From: Tetranychus cinnabarinus
Lineage: Eukaryota; Arthropoda; Arachnida; Trombidiformes; Tetranychidae
DNA: 64,000 nt
Direction: 5' to 3'
NCBI GenBank assembly: GCA_022266195.1
Contig: WHVY01000002.1
Coordinates: forward strand, 2,619,001-2,683,000
Shown here: in pieces, positions 41,601 through 53,642 of the stretch
How the letters are laid out: every line of letters begins with the position of its first letter
Numbering within the stretch: position 1 is the first letter of the stretch
The notes under the pieces: generated by a model
Told to the model about the DNA's origin: nothing
The model's input: the letters and a program-made list of their open reading frames with translations, nothing else
The model's database searches: none
Translations under genes and position numbers: made by a program

Positions 41601-42974
41601 TGATCGAGTTGGTGCAAGATGTGATTCAACATTAGTCACAACTCGTCGACGTCTTTGAACAGTATCAGTTCTATGGTCTTCACTTGTACTTGGATTTGAT
41701 CTTTCACCACGGTAACAGCTAGATAATCCTGTTTTGGGTATTCCTGATGATGAAAGTGGTCTTAGACTACTTTTGGTTCCTTTGGAAACAGTATTTGTAC
41801 CGTTAACAGATGAAACTGTATTAGATGAAGTTATTACTGGTGTTGAAGATTGTGAACTGGTTATGGTTGAGTTATCAAGGCACACTGAGTTTGGTCTAGA
41901 CTTGGGTAAAGGAATGCTTTGACTGCTACCACCACCCACTCCCCCTCCTAGACCTTTACCAAAGTTGGACCGAATTAAACTTTTATTATTGCCAGTTATT
42001 TTCTTCTTCTCTGATCCCGAATCAGTTTCAGAGAGACTTGGCGTTGAATCACTTCGATTACAATTGAGTCCATTGGTCAGGTTTCCCGCTGTTAACCTGC
42101 CATTGTTATTACTACGAAGAGTACCTGAAGTAGAGGGTGAAGAGGAGGAGGATGGAGTCTTGGATCGACGGGGAGCTTCTCTGTCATCTTTAGATTCTCT
42201 CAAAGTTACAGATCGATGGTGACCCTGAATGGATCCTGACCGACCAACCGTTGCTAATCCATTATTGATCACTGAATGTTTAGTTATATGAGATCGACTT
42301 ACTGTTAGAGTAGATTTACCTGTTGACATAGAACCATTGGATGGTAAAACATTTGATGACATAGATGATGCAGATCGAGGTGGCCTAATCCCTCTACTAG
42401 TTTCACTGTTATTACCATTACAAGTAGCACTTGTAGTGGTGCTATTTTGAACTGAACTAGTGACGCATGAAGATGCAGGAGATACCATTGTTGTCATTGA
42501 CGATGAAGATGTTGGAGGCATTTGAGAAGAAGGCACGATTAAATGAGATGTAGTTGATTTACATTTAAACACTGTTGCCGGTGAAACTGACCTTAAACTA
42601 GACTCAGTTCCATTTGCTGTTGAACTGGTTACTTGATTAGATGACAATAATTTACTTGGAGGATTAAGAAATTTTTTTGGAGGAGCAATTGCTGGTGTTG
42701 ATGAACAATTGGAAGACAGTGTTGGCTGACAAGATGTTGAAGATATTCCATTGAGAACACATCCAGGTGATCCTTGGCTATTTGGACCAGGTATTTTGGA
42801 CTCTCTCCGTTGAGGTAATCTTGATAGTGAACTTGGACTGTTAACAAGTGAGTTGACACTTCCGTTAAGAGACAGACCAATGGAGTGTATTGGTCTAGTT
42901 GATGTGATACCTGTTGTGGTTGTTGCTGTTGCTCCTGTTAAACCTGATGGACGGTGTTGATAAACTTTATCCAT
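35615..42974 (-). CDS. sick/NAV-like: Neuron navigator (NAV/unc-53/sickie) family protein
   Basis: Cytoskeletal protein linking microtubule plus ends and actin in cell and axon migration. Exons: 42974-40224, 39171-39073, 38033-36206, 36130-35847, 35656-35615. They join in frame to 1667 residues. The first exon is Ser/Thr/Asn-rich with SxIP-type EB1-binding motifs (RESKIPGP, SSGIPKTG). Coiled coils follow (EERHNQEMKKLREELN…; QLREKEKQLNDIRLEVL). The AAA-like module has Walker A GPPNCGKS (about 36735-36758) and the family C-terminus (SCPLDIEASQEWFIDTWN…HNTLLRLQE). The ATG at 42974 is in a strong ACCATGG context, ATG at 42980 is an alternative, and an in-frame TGA lies about 20 bp upstream. This form therefore has no N-terminal calponin-homology domain; a longer isoform from upstream exons cannot be excluded. 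The Walker B acidic residue appears replaced. Confidence 0.92.
38034..40223 (-). other. NAV introns around the 99-bp coiled-coil exon
   Basis: Two introns, 38034-39072 and 39172-40223, flank the small exon 39171-39073. Both have consensus donors (GTAAGT) and keep codon phase 0, so no further coding exon is required. The second contains a perfect inverted repeat at 39561-39600. Short plus-strand open frames here show no domain. Confidence 0.65.
39561..39600. repeat. Perfect 15-bp inverted repeat (hairpin) in NAV intron
   Basis: TCTTTTCAAAGTCAT at 39561-39575 and its exact reverse complement at 39586-39600 are separated by 10 bases (acctagaata). The stem is perfect. It is too short for a typical arthropod miRNA precursor, and no target-site duplication was noted. 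Confidence 0.85.
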
Positions 42975-45900
42975 GGTCATTGTCACAATCAAGTTAACTT
43001 TTCATCATATAATTATCTTCTCTGTTCTCATTAACTTTGTCGTTTCGCTTGGTTAAAGTTGATTTTCGTTTCGCACTTTCTTCGTTTACTTCCAATTAGA
43101 TTCACTAAGGAAAAAAAAGGACAAGGAAAAAAAACTTTTTAAAAAAAAAGGTAACACTGATTTTAATCTTCGTATAATTCAAATTTTCTGATTAAAAGTC
43201 TTTTCTTTTTTCCTTTTCTTTACTTTCTTCATCCAGATTTGAATTGGAACGTTATACAACATTGAAGATTATCATTGAAGATGAAGAGAGGTAAACATTG
43301 AAACGGTTATAACCGATATAACCAATAAGGCTCAACCTCATCTTGTAACTTCAACGGATCTTGTTGAACTAAGCAACTTTTTTGCTATTGCACTGCGCTG
43401 TACAATTCAAAAGTGAGTAAGATGATGATAATGATGATGAGAGGGAGATGAAGAGGAAGAGAAACAAAAAGAGAGGGAAACATGAGAGAAAAGAAAGAGT
43501 AGGTAAGGTGGAGTAAGAAGACATAAGAAAACTAAGATGAGACTTGAATAAGTTGAGATGAGAGAGGAAAGTAAAAAGGAGTTTGAAGAGAGTAAGGTAT
43601 TGATATTTCTCTTTCTTCGTCTTCATCCTCATGGAAAGATGAAAGATAAATGGAAGTTGGGTGCAAATAAACATAAATAGACAGAGGCAAATAATGAGAC
43701 AGAGAGATAGAGACCGGCAAATCCATAGAGAGAGCAAACATGAAACGGTTGAAACTTTATTTACTAAAAATAAGTTGTTTTGTTTAATTTTTGTAACTTT
43801 CCCTCTATTTTTGTTTCTGTCAATTACAATCACATAATATTAACGATTAATCTTTTTCTCTTTGTTCAGTATTCACCTTTCATATTGGCCGGAATCATTT
43901 TTTGGTGTTACCTTGAATGTAATAAACTCAATGTATGGAGGCAATGATATTGATACAACTGGATACAAATTGAAATAAGGGGAAACAATCAACCTAATCT
44001 GATAATGGACCTGAAAAGATGATTGAAGAAACAGACGATGTTGAAGATGATCAATATAAAGTTAATGAGTTTCTAATTAAAAGGGTGTAATCCTGTTATG
44101 CTGACGACTAACAATATTGTAAGATTCAATTTGAAGGCACCAATCAACAGTTTAATTGATTAGTTTAATATGGTGACTGATGACCATAGCTGATGAATAT
44201 GAATATGATTATGATGTTATCGATGTTAATGCCGTTTTGATGCAACTTTTCAGTTGATTCATTGCTTTTTCCTTATGATTAATGGTGAGTGCCTTTGAAT
44301 ATTATTATTAATTTGAATTGTTAACTGGACTAACCGGATATATACAGTCAATTTATAACCGATTTAGTTTCTTGTTTATCCCATGTTTTTGAGGGCGAGA
44401 GTGAAAACTTTATTTTTCATTTGAAATGCAACAAGCAAGCAAGAAAAAAAAGAGGTTACTCTCGTATTTATACAATGTTATCTGCAGTTTGGGATGAAAG
44501 CCTTCCATCAATCAATTAGTTAATCACTCAGCATTTTAGTCAACATTGAAATACATTTGAAATAATATAAATTAATGCAAGTTTCAAGCAACTCAGTGAT
44601 CAAACCAATTTCCAAGGCATAATGTCATTGATCTCTCTGCCTATCGGTGACACTTAACCATTAATGACATTGTTGTGTTGTTAATTGCACAAGAATAGAC
44701 ACAATTAAATATGACACTATTTATTGATCAACAGAATGTTTTTAGAGAGAGAGAAAAAAACTGATGAAATTTACGATTATTAACCTTAATCAAAAGTCAA
44801 ACATTGTTTCTATGCAATGGATGGGCTTTGATTGATGATTGAGGATGAGACAGAAAAGGATAAGTCAAGCTATTACAAAAATTACTAACGATCATGTTTA
44901 ATCTCTTATTAAATATAAATATAAAATATAATGATCAAATTAAGAGTATCAGATCTTTTATCCAGGTCAATAGGTTTTGGTTGAAATGATTGAAATCGAA
45001 GTAAATTGGTCACTTTAAACGTTACTAGTTTCTCAATGTAAAAGCCTATTCAATATTAAAACATTTTTTAACGTATTTTTATCTTCTTTTTTATTTTTAC
45101 AGATCACAATCATCATCAACATTATCTTATCTTCTCTGTCTTTTATCCATCATCTGTCTATTCTTGATCATCTTGTACCTTCTACCTGATCAAGTCACGA
45201 CTGGTTTGACAGCAAACGTTAAAAACGTTTGTTTTCGCGTACTTCTTTGTTAACTAAGTCAATAAGAGGACTGACAATGTACAAAAATTTGGATAAAAAA
45301 GGCATTTGACCTGAGACGAGGAACCAAATAATGAACCGCTCTTTATATCTCCAGTTAACCTCAGCCAAAAATGTTGCTAACAATGAGACGAGAGATGACA
45401 AGTTATTTTCATCATTCATCATCCAAAACGATTGAAACCTTGCCTTTTAACATGCAGCTACATAAAGGATCGTGTTTATGACTTTAAATTTTTACAAATT
45501 TAATTGTCCACCATTTAAAGCTATTGTTATTGTACGGACAGAAACAATTTTTTAATAATTGCTTGTTACCCGACTACATCAATTCAAACCATCTCAACCA
45601 TTAGAGTCAATGTAATACAAGGATTACAGTAATTTACAAGTTGTAATGAATAATTACAGAGACCATTACAAACAATTAGCTGTTGATATTGGCAAAAGAA
45701 AAGATGAGAAATGTTGTTGTTTATCATCATTTTGGGGTTCCTGTCGATGGTTCAATGTTTCAAGTTGCTTGCCCTTCAACTGTTAATATACTGGCAATAA
45801 ATAGTTTGGCCATTGATGGTTACAATTTAAGATCATCTTTTTTTGTCAATAGCACAGGATAACCTTTCCCTTGAAATCTTGCCTTTTAACGTTAATCTTT

Positions 45901-48900
45901 CCAATGGCTTCTTTTCACTTGCTGTATTTTTAGTGTCATTTAAGAAGCATTTTATTCCCGTTTTTTGAGTCTCTTCTGACCAGTTAATCCAGATTTTACA
46001 ATTTTAGTCTTTTCCTCATCTCAATTTACTGTTAATTTTAACTTAATGTTAATTTGGTAAATAACTTAATTAGTCCTAATCATCTTCTGGAGTCTGCAAA
46101 ATTTCAAGCCAAAAGTGAAAGTCTTCAAGTCCAGTTTGAGTGTCAGTTTTTTGCTTCTTCTTGCTAATATAATGATCATCAACATCATGTTTTCTCTCAC
46201 TTCTTTGATTTTCCACTGAATTTTAACCAACTAATCAACAGCCATAGTCAATTAACTAATAACCAAATGGTTCTTTAGTTTAAACAATTGTTATTTTGTC
46301 TCATTTTAAACTTGTACTTGAATCTCTAATCCAACTCTATCCTACTCATTAACTGTCATCCCTCTTAGCAAATGATTGAAATAAGCAAATATGAACTGTA
46401 TTTAATGTAATTATTCCTTGTCAATCAGTTTTAATCACCAATCAACAATGTAATCAGCATGCAAACACACCCAATGTAACAGTTGAAACAATAAGAATGA
46501 TGCCTTCATTATGAAGGTGAAAATGATTAGATCGCATAACAATTGGAGTAACACACAAAAAGGGGTTAAAATTGTTGATCTTCTTTAACTTATTTTCAAC
46601 CAAAAATTGTTTGTTAATTAAAACGTCATCAACTGCCTCACAACACGTACAGTTTAAATTGTTGCATTTAACAGCGATCAAATAGAGATTATTATTTGGT
46701 TAATTTAACAGTGAAAGTGTGTGTGTGTGTCTGTATGTTAAACTACTTTTGCAGTTTTTGTGTTTTCACTTTTCCATTTTCACTTAATAATTGTTTAGCC
46801 TTGAAGGCTCAGTTTAAGTGTTTCAATTTTCTTACCTTTTTTGTGTTTATTTAATCACTTCATCATATTAAACCAAAGGATTGAATTGAAAAGCGTGTTG
46901 AATAGTAATTAAATTAAATTGTACGTTTCAGGTATCAACAAAAGTGAGATAATTATTGTTATGGTGAACAAAACAACTGGCAACAGCAAGCAAAAATGTG
47001 GTTTACAAAGACACTTTGTAATATTAATTTTGGTTAGAAATTCAGTTAATTGAATCCTTTGAGCGGTTCCATTTTGATTAGTGATTATTCAAGTCAACCC
47101 TCAATTGTATTACAACTGAAAGATTAATTGAGTCAATCAAACGGTGATGCAAAGAGCAAGAATAAAAAATCGTGAAACCAAAAGGTAAAGTTGAATAGCA
47201 AACTGAAAGCGTGATCAACTTTAATAAATTGTTTAATAAGATGAACATCTTATATTTAATAGTCAACCATCACAGTTATCAAAAGGAAGAAGATGAGGAA
47301 GAAACAGAATAATAACAATAATTTAATTAGCATCATTTTTTAATCTGGTTTATCAAATTAACTGTAAAGTAGTCAGGTTGAAAAATTTAACAACATAATT
47401 TACTCTTTGGTAGCCAGTAATTGATAGCGCCATCTCTACGGCTAAACTATCTTCCAGCAGCATGGAAGCTTTGTTGTTTATAATTTGTTGTGCATGTTCA
47501 ACTTCATCTTTATTAAAATATTATAATGTTCAAATTAATAGATTAATGGGTTAAAATTTACTTTATTCAGTGTTTATTACAGTTGATAAATATTTGTATT
47601 GTTTACTGTTTCTGGAGAGCTATTAGCTATTGCCTGGATTGACCAATTCAAAAACTGGGTTTGTTTACCTCTATTGATGTTTTATCGGCCCATTGAGCTT
47701 GGCTCAGTGACTCTTGATGCCTATTGATTATTGAGAATCAATCATTTTGGCTATTTATTGTATCTTCAACCTGATATTTTCATCAACATAATCAACAACC
47801 AATTGAATACTTAACTTCCTAATCATCACATTAACTGGACCAGCAAATATTGAAAGCAAAATTTTCCGTTCAATTCAATACAGATTGGATTGGGATTTTT
47901 CAAGGTTTATTTGACTAACCTGAACTTAATGAATAGCTGATAAAATATGTTCCAAGGAGCAAATAATTGATGATGGTTAACAAATGGATAGCAACTGTAT
48001 CATTAATGGGTTAAATATTAATACAATTAATAAATGGATTCAATCCTTTCAAATATTTGCACAACAATAACCAAAATTCAGCTATAAATTGATACCTACA
48101 GCCTATTGTATTATTTCAATCTACGTCAACTTACAGAACCAAAAACCATGGATCATATTTTAATATCAAACAAATATTTCAATTGAAAAATCAAAAGTTT
48201 CAAGTTCTTCCTCACTAACCAGTTGACAACAAGACAATTAACCTTGTGATTTAATCTGCTCAAACAAATGGAAATGATTGAAATGTTTACATGAGATTTA
48301 ATCAGAGTATCATTGACTTGCAAAGACAAACCAAAGATCAAATTTCATTCAATCCATCACTGGCTAAACACACTATTAATTGTAAACCAACAAAAAGTGC
48401 AATTTCAACACGTACATTAAGCCCATAATGACCAAGCAATAATGAGTAGCAGTGAAAATTGTTGTGAATCACGATGAACTCAACTAAAGGTAACCTTAAC
48501 AGGTTACTAAAATGACAATAACTGTATGAGCTGAAAATCACAAGTAATTTTGTTTACTTGCAGTAAATTAGATTTTTTTATTTAGCTAAACACATCATGG
48601 TCAACCTGCTGAACAAAATGACCTGTCATGATTTGATTTTGATTACAAATTAGGTGCATAATCTACAGGCTCATATCTCAATTCGTGATTATCATGTTTC
48701 AGGTCATATTGCAAGAAAATAAATAAGTTAAAATCAGCTGCCAATTGATAACAACTCGAAAGGAAACATGAATATGAGTAAGCATAATGTTTCCGGGTTT
48801 TATTTTATGCTGGTGACTTTCAGTCTTTGGTCCATGAAAAGCTAAGAAAAAACCTTAAGATTTCAATTATTTCCCTGTGTTTTGCCATTTTCATCTCCAA

Positions 48901-51825
48901 AATTGAATACAACTTTCATCAAGTGTTGGGATTCTGCCTTGTAATGTTTCTGTTTGGAGCGAAATTAGGTTTGTATCATTAATTTTATCAATTGAACCTT
49001 ACAATTGCTTGTTATTAACTAATACTTTCATTTTTCTCAATAGGATTAACCAGAACTTCACACCAAAGAAAGTCAACTCGCTCAAGGCAATCGTAAAATA
49101 TTACAACCTTTGAGCATCTTTATTTTTCTAGTTTCAAGAAAGGAACAATTTGTGAATATTTCATCAAAATTTCAAAGGATAACATTGATGTTACTGAATG
49201 AAGGATAAAAGTCCAATTTAAATGAATATTAACGAAATTGGAAAGAAACATTTGAAATACAAAACATCTAATTGAGTTAACAGAAGAGCTGTTTTACCTG
49301 TGGAAATGTTGAATATTTTATATTTCAAAAACATTTCAGAAACAATAATCTAAAAATGAAAAGGTTTACATAATATCATTGAGTTGTTCATATACTACAT
49401 GTAAGAGCAAGAAAAATAGCAACAGTTGTTGCAAGGTTGAAAGTGAATGGGTTTAGTTGATGACTTTTCTGTTGAGATGAGGTAAGATGTTTATTGGTGA
49501 AGTTGTAATGAAAAATTGCCTTTAGTCAATTACAATGGTAACTTATTGGGTGTATCATTTGAACAATCTGTTAATTGTAAATTCAGTCAATGTTTCTCAA
49601 GGTAAACATAAAAACTATTATCATAAATTATTACCATTGATGCTGTTAAACCAGTGAAATGATTGTGAATGCGATTTCAGTTCAACTTGACCGTGAACAT
49701 GATTAATGATTAATATCTATGGATAAGGTAAATAAACAAATTTAACCAGACTTGAAGTATAAACATGAAATTGTGTACATCCACTGATCATCACACTAAA
49801 TCATGATAAAACTAAATCAACAATGGCGTTTCAATGGCCAAATAAACAATCTTAAGTCAACAAGACTTGGACAACAGACTTGTGCTTTCAATTAATTAAC
49901 TTACCTTTAACCATTCTTTTGATTTCAATCTAAACAACAATCAAATGTAGCTGAAGTTAATCGTTTTTTGGTTAATATTCAATTCAACATCAATTGAGCA
50001 AAAAAATGAATCTTTATCAATTTCTGGTTTAGGTCAAGGTTTTCATATTTGAAAAAATTGTAACTCTTACTTCATTTAACACAATAATCATCATGTAAAT
50101 GAATAAACAGAATGAGAATGGATTAAATTATAACAAATAGAGGTTACAGTTAACTCTTGGTGATTTACATTAGCTCAATAGCTATTCAAATTAGCTAAAA
50201 AAGTGTTGAGATTGTATTATATTTTGATGTGTTTTGTTGAGATTTTGTATGTTACTGAATTTCAAGAAAACAATTGCTATTAAAATTTCACAGTTAATTG
50301 ATTCTCAATGAATGGTTAACCATAATTTTCATAAGAGAAGGTAAAAAAGGTTTCAACCAACATTAAACCAACTCAATAAGCCAAGTCTTTGAAGTTTACT
50401 TTCTGTAAAATGTTGAAAACAAAAACAAGAACTGGCCATGCTTAATGATATAACCAGCCATTAAGATTGTTTAAGGTAAAGGTAAATACAATAAGTCAAT
50501 TTGAAATGCCCATGTAACCAAAATTGAATAAAAGTATTGATATGATGGTTAAAGTTTGCGGATTATTCCCTTTTTTCCCATTCACTTGGTTGGGAAAAGG
50601 ATCAAGGAATCTGCTTTTTTCACGATGAAAATTGAAAATTCTGAATGGTTCATTGGCTTCAGAATTTTTACACATTTCATTTTTACTCTTCTTCTTCTTG
50701 TTTCTTCTTCTTCTTCCTCTTGGATCAGCATTAATAGACAATATGACATAAATAAATGATGTTTATGCCAACAAAAAACGGTTGATAGTAACATAATATC
50801 AACAATCTGGCAACAAGACTGGGTTGATGAAACCAGGAATCGGAAACGGTGAGATTCATGGATAGGAAGATGGATTTGGTTCCTTTACTGTTTTGGCAAC
50901 AACTTGACACCTTGGTTAAGATATTAATAGTAGTTCAAGGAAAATAATTAAAAAGAATAGCAATAATTGTTGTTGTTCAAGTGAAAACAGTGAAAAAAAT
51001 GTGAATCAAGTCAATCGTTTGGGAACAATTGGTTTGTGTTGAACAACTCTTTTTGAAATCTCAAAATTTAAACAGTGATCAGCTTTGAATCTGTACTTAA
51101 ACTTGCTGTAAAATTTAACTTATTACTTGGTTAAAGATGATAACAATTGATGGTTAGATTTTTGTATTTAAAAAAGAGTTAAGGTTGAATTGTTTACTCG
51201 TAAGATGGCCATTTTGAATGATGGATAAGGTTAGGATGTAATTGAGGAAAATATTTTGTTTAACATCAATCCTTCTTATTAGGATTTAGGTTGAGATGAT
51301 TAAATCAGATTAGTCAAATTTGGAAAGACTAGGTTGATTGTTTTCAATGATTGTTAGCATTAAAAGATTGTTTTTGAAACAATTGGAAAGACAAGCCAAA
51401 TTCATTGTGAGTTTCAATGGGGTTTGGGTTAAAGGTTTGTTGAACCAAGAGTCTTCAGTAAAACCATTTTTTAATCATTAACCAATGTTTGATTTTAAAT
51501 GGTTGTTCCAAATGTCTAGTTAAATCTAAATCGGATTTAGAGATTATATCCGTCCAACTGTGGATATTGATTGTTGACCATGTTTGATTGAGGTTAATGA
51601 ACACTCAATTTGATCATTTCTGGTGTGTTATTGGGGCGAGTTTGAATGAAGAGTAGCATCAACAAACAAATTTTGCTGTTTTTTTGTATTTTAAATGAAA
51701 AGGAATAAAAAGAGGAAATAAATTCAAAGAGGAAACGGGTTTTTGTTATTTTTTAGTTGACAATAATTTTGATTTTTAATGAATTGATGATTTGAAATGA
51801 TGATTATGTAGGTAGGTTTAGTTGA
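42975..51825. other. 8.9-kb region with no recognised gene (NAV 5' side)
   Basis: AT-rich DNA between the NAV start and the 3' end of the ADAP gene. It probably holds NAV 5'-UTR exons and regulatory DNA, and the ADAP 3' UTR at the right edge. Simple repeats include GA-rich runs near 43430-43740, a GT run near 46717 and TTC/CTT runs near 50685-50718. Open frames (for example 43369-43833 minus) translate low-complexity DNA. A TAGAGATGGCGCT motif (minus strand, 47426-47438) recurs at 56484. Confidence 0.5.
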
Positions 51826-53642
51826 TTAACCAAACGATAAAAAATTTTTACCCTTTCTTAATGTTCCAGTGAAACTTGAACCACTATTGCGATGGCTTCC
51901 CGTGCTGCTTCGTGATTTCGTGTAAGAGAGTGAATTTCTTAAACTATATCTCAGGTAAACTTGACAATCTTGAGAGGATTCGGGTGTTTCAAGAACAGAT
52001 GATATAACAGATATCCATTGTTTCCTCTCTTCTTCCGTTTCTGCACTGAAAAGCCAAGTTCTTTCTGGTGTTTTCATTATAAATCCATACATGTGTTGCT
52101 TCAATGGAGCTGGAATTCCTGATGATATTGCAAATTGTTTTCCTTTTTCACCTAAATATATTTCACCTTTAGGAAAGGGATCCTAAATAAATACAGTTTG
52201 AATAAATAGTAAACCGAACAAAAGCGTTTTCTATCAATTAACTTACCAATGGATCTTCTAAATACATTAATTTACGATAATCTAGTGTAAACCAGCGTTT
52301 CTTATAAGAGTCTCCGATTTTTGGACCAGTCTTCCAAAGATAACCTTCTTTGAGAAAGTCTCGAGTCAAATGAGGTAATAATTCAATTGGCGGGCAACTT
52401 GGATAAGCTATTTGAAGATGTTGATATTTAGCAGCTCTAATTGCCATGTACCAGTCAATAATTTCCTAATCAGTAAAATCAAATAGACTCCAAATGAAAT
52501 GAATTGATTTGAATGAATAGGCATAAAGTTGACTATTTTACTTACCTTTCCGTCATCAGCGTATACGTAAATACTTCTTGTGTAACCATCTTTAAGATAA
52601 GTTAATTGGAGAGCATTTGGACTTTTGATTGTTTTAATCTTTGCCGGATCACAGAAGGTTGCATTTAAATCAGGAATGTTAATCACTGCTTTAGGTGTTT
52701 TGCTGCTCTGTTAAAAGTAACAACAAACAAACAAACAAACAGAAAAAAAAACTAATAAGTTCAGTGTAAAATGTAAAGCTAATCAATCAAAGCAACCAAT
52801 AGGTTCTTCTATTGAAATGATTACAAAGGTAAGAAAATGAGTTTTCTTGCTTTGAATTACCGACCCGTTTGACAGTTGATTGTTTTTGCTAATAGTTTCA
52901 ATTATTGATGAAAATGGAGTAATTTTACTTACACTTTTTACATAATATTTGATTGTCTGATCAACTTCAGATAATACAAATTTTCTTCTCTCAAGTTTCT
53001 TGTCCTTTTTACCTTTCTTCATCAAAAATCCCTCCATATAACCACGACTGTAAACAGTGTCAACCTGATGCATAAACTCTTTACGTTCATATTTAGCGCG
53101 GATCCACTGTTCCCGGAGTACACTGAAAATGAATGAAAAAGGTGTTAATCACTGATGAATGAACAGTTAAACATTCTTAATTACTTTGGATCATCACGGT
53201 TAGGTCGACGGTAATAGGGAGGTACATGTTTCTCGTAGTGTTCCTTGGCTAACTCATTGCCATACTGTTCCATAAAGGTTAACAATTCTTGGTCCCAATT
53301 GTCATAATCAAATGATTTCACAAACGAAATGTGTGATCCTAATCCACGATGAATACGAGCACATTCTGAGCACAAAAAAACACCAATTGTAACAGAAGCC
53401 CAATCTGGATCTAATTATTAAGAGAAATGTAAAAAACAAAAACAAAACCAAAACAAAGAACCAAAAGATATAAAGGGTTAGATAATATCAAAGAGTACAA
53501 GTATTACTTAATCCATTAGATATCTGATCCGGGTCAAAGCAGATGGACTTTAATACGCACTTGGATGGTTACAATCAGCACATAAATTGTTGTATGGACG
53601 TTTAGCCAATTCTTTTAAACGATTTCTGTTTACTTCACTCAT
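51826..53642 (-). CDS. ADAP-like: ADAP/centaurin-alpha: ArfGAP with dual PH domains
   Basis: Membrane-recruited GTPase-activating protein for Arf6-type GTPases; its PH domains bind phosphoinositides such as PIP3. Exons: 53642-53561, 53410-53185, 53122-52933, 52707-52546, 52465-52247, 52182-51826. They join in frame to 411 residues. The ArfGAP zinc finger is C21-x2-C24-x16-C41-x2-C44 with the catalytic arginine of IHR at residue 49. It is followed by SFDYDNWDQELLTFMEQYGN and VPPYYRRP, as in the family. The first PH domain begins RGYMEGFLMKKGKKDKK and the second FLKEGYLWKTGPKIGDSYKKRWFTLD. Both end in the usual Trp helix (DWYMAIRAAK; KQWISVISSV). Slightly weak donors (GTGCGT, GTAATT) end exons 1 and 2. 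A Ser-rich tail of about 35 residues after the second PH domain is longer than in mammalian ADAP1 (374 residues). Confidence 0.95.

Noticed and set aside
43369..43833. 154-residue minus-strand ORF rich in Leu/Phe/Ser
   Set aside because: Translates GA/CT-rich low-complexity DNA; no domain, no splice or start context that supports a gene.
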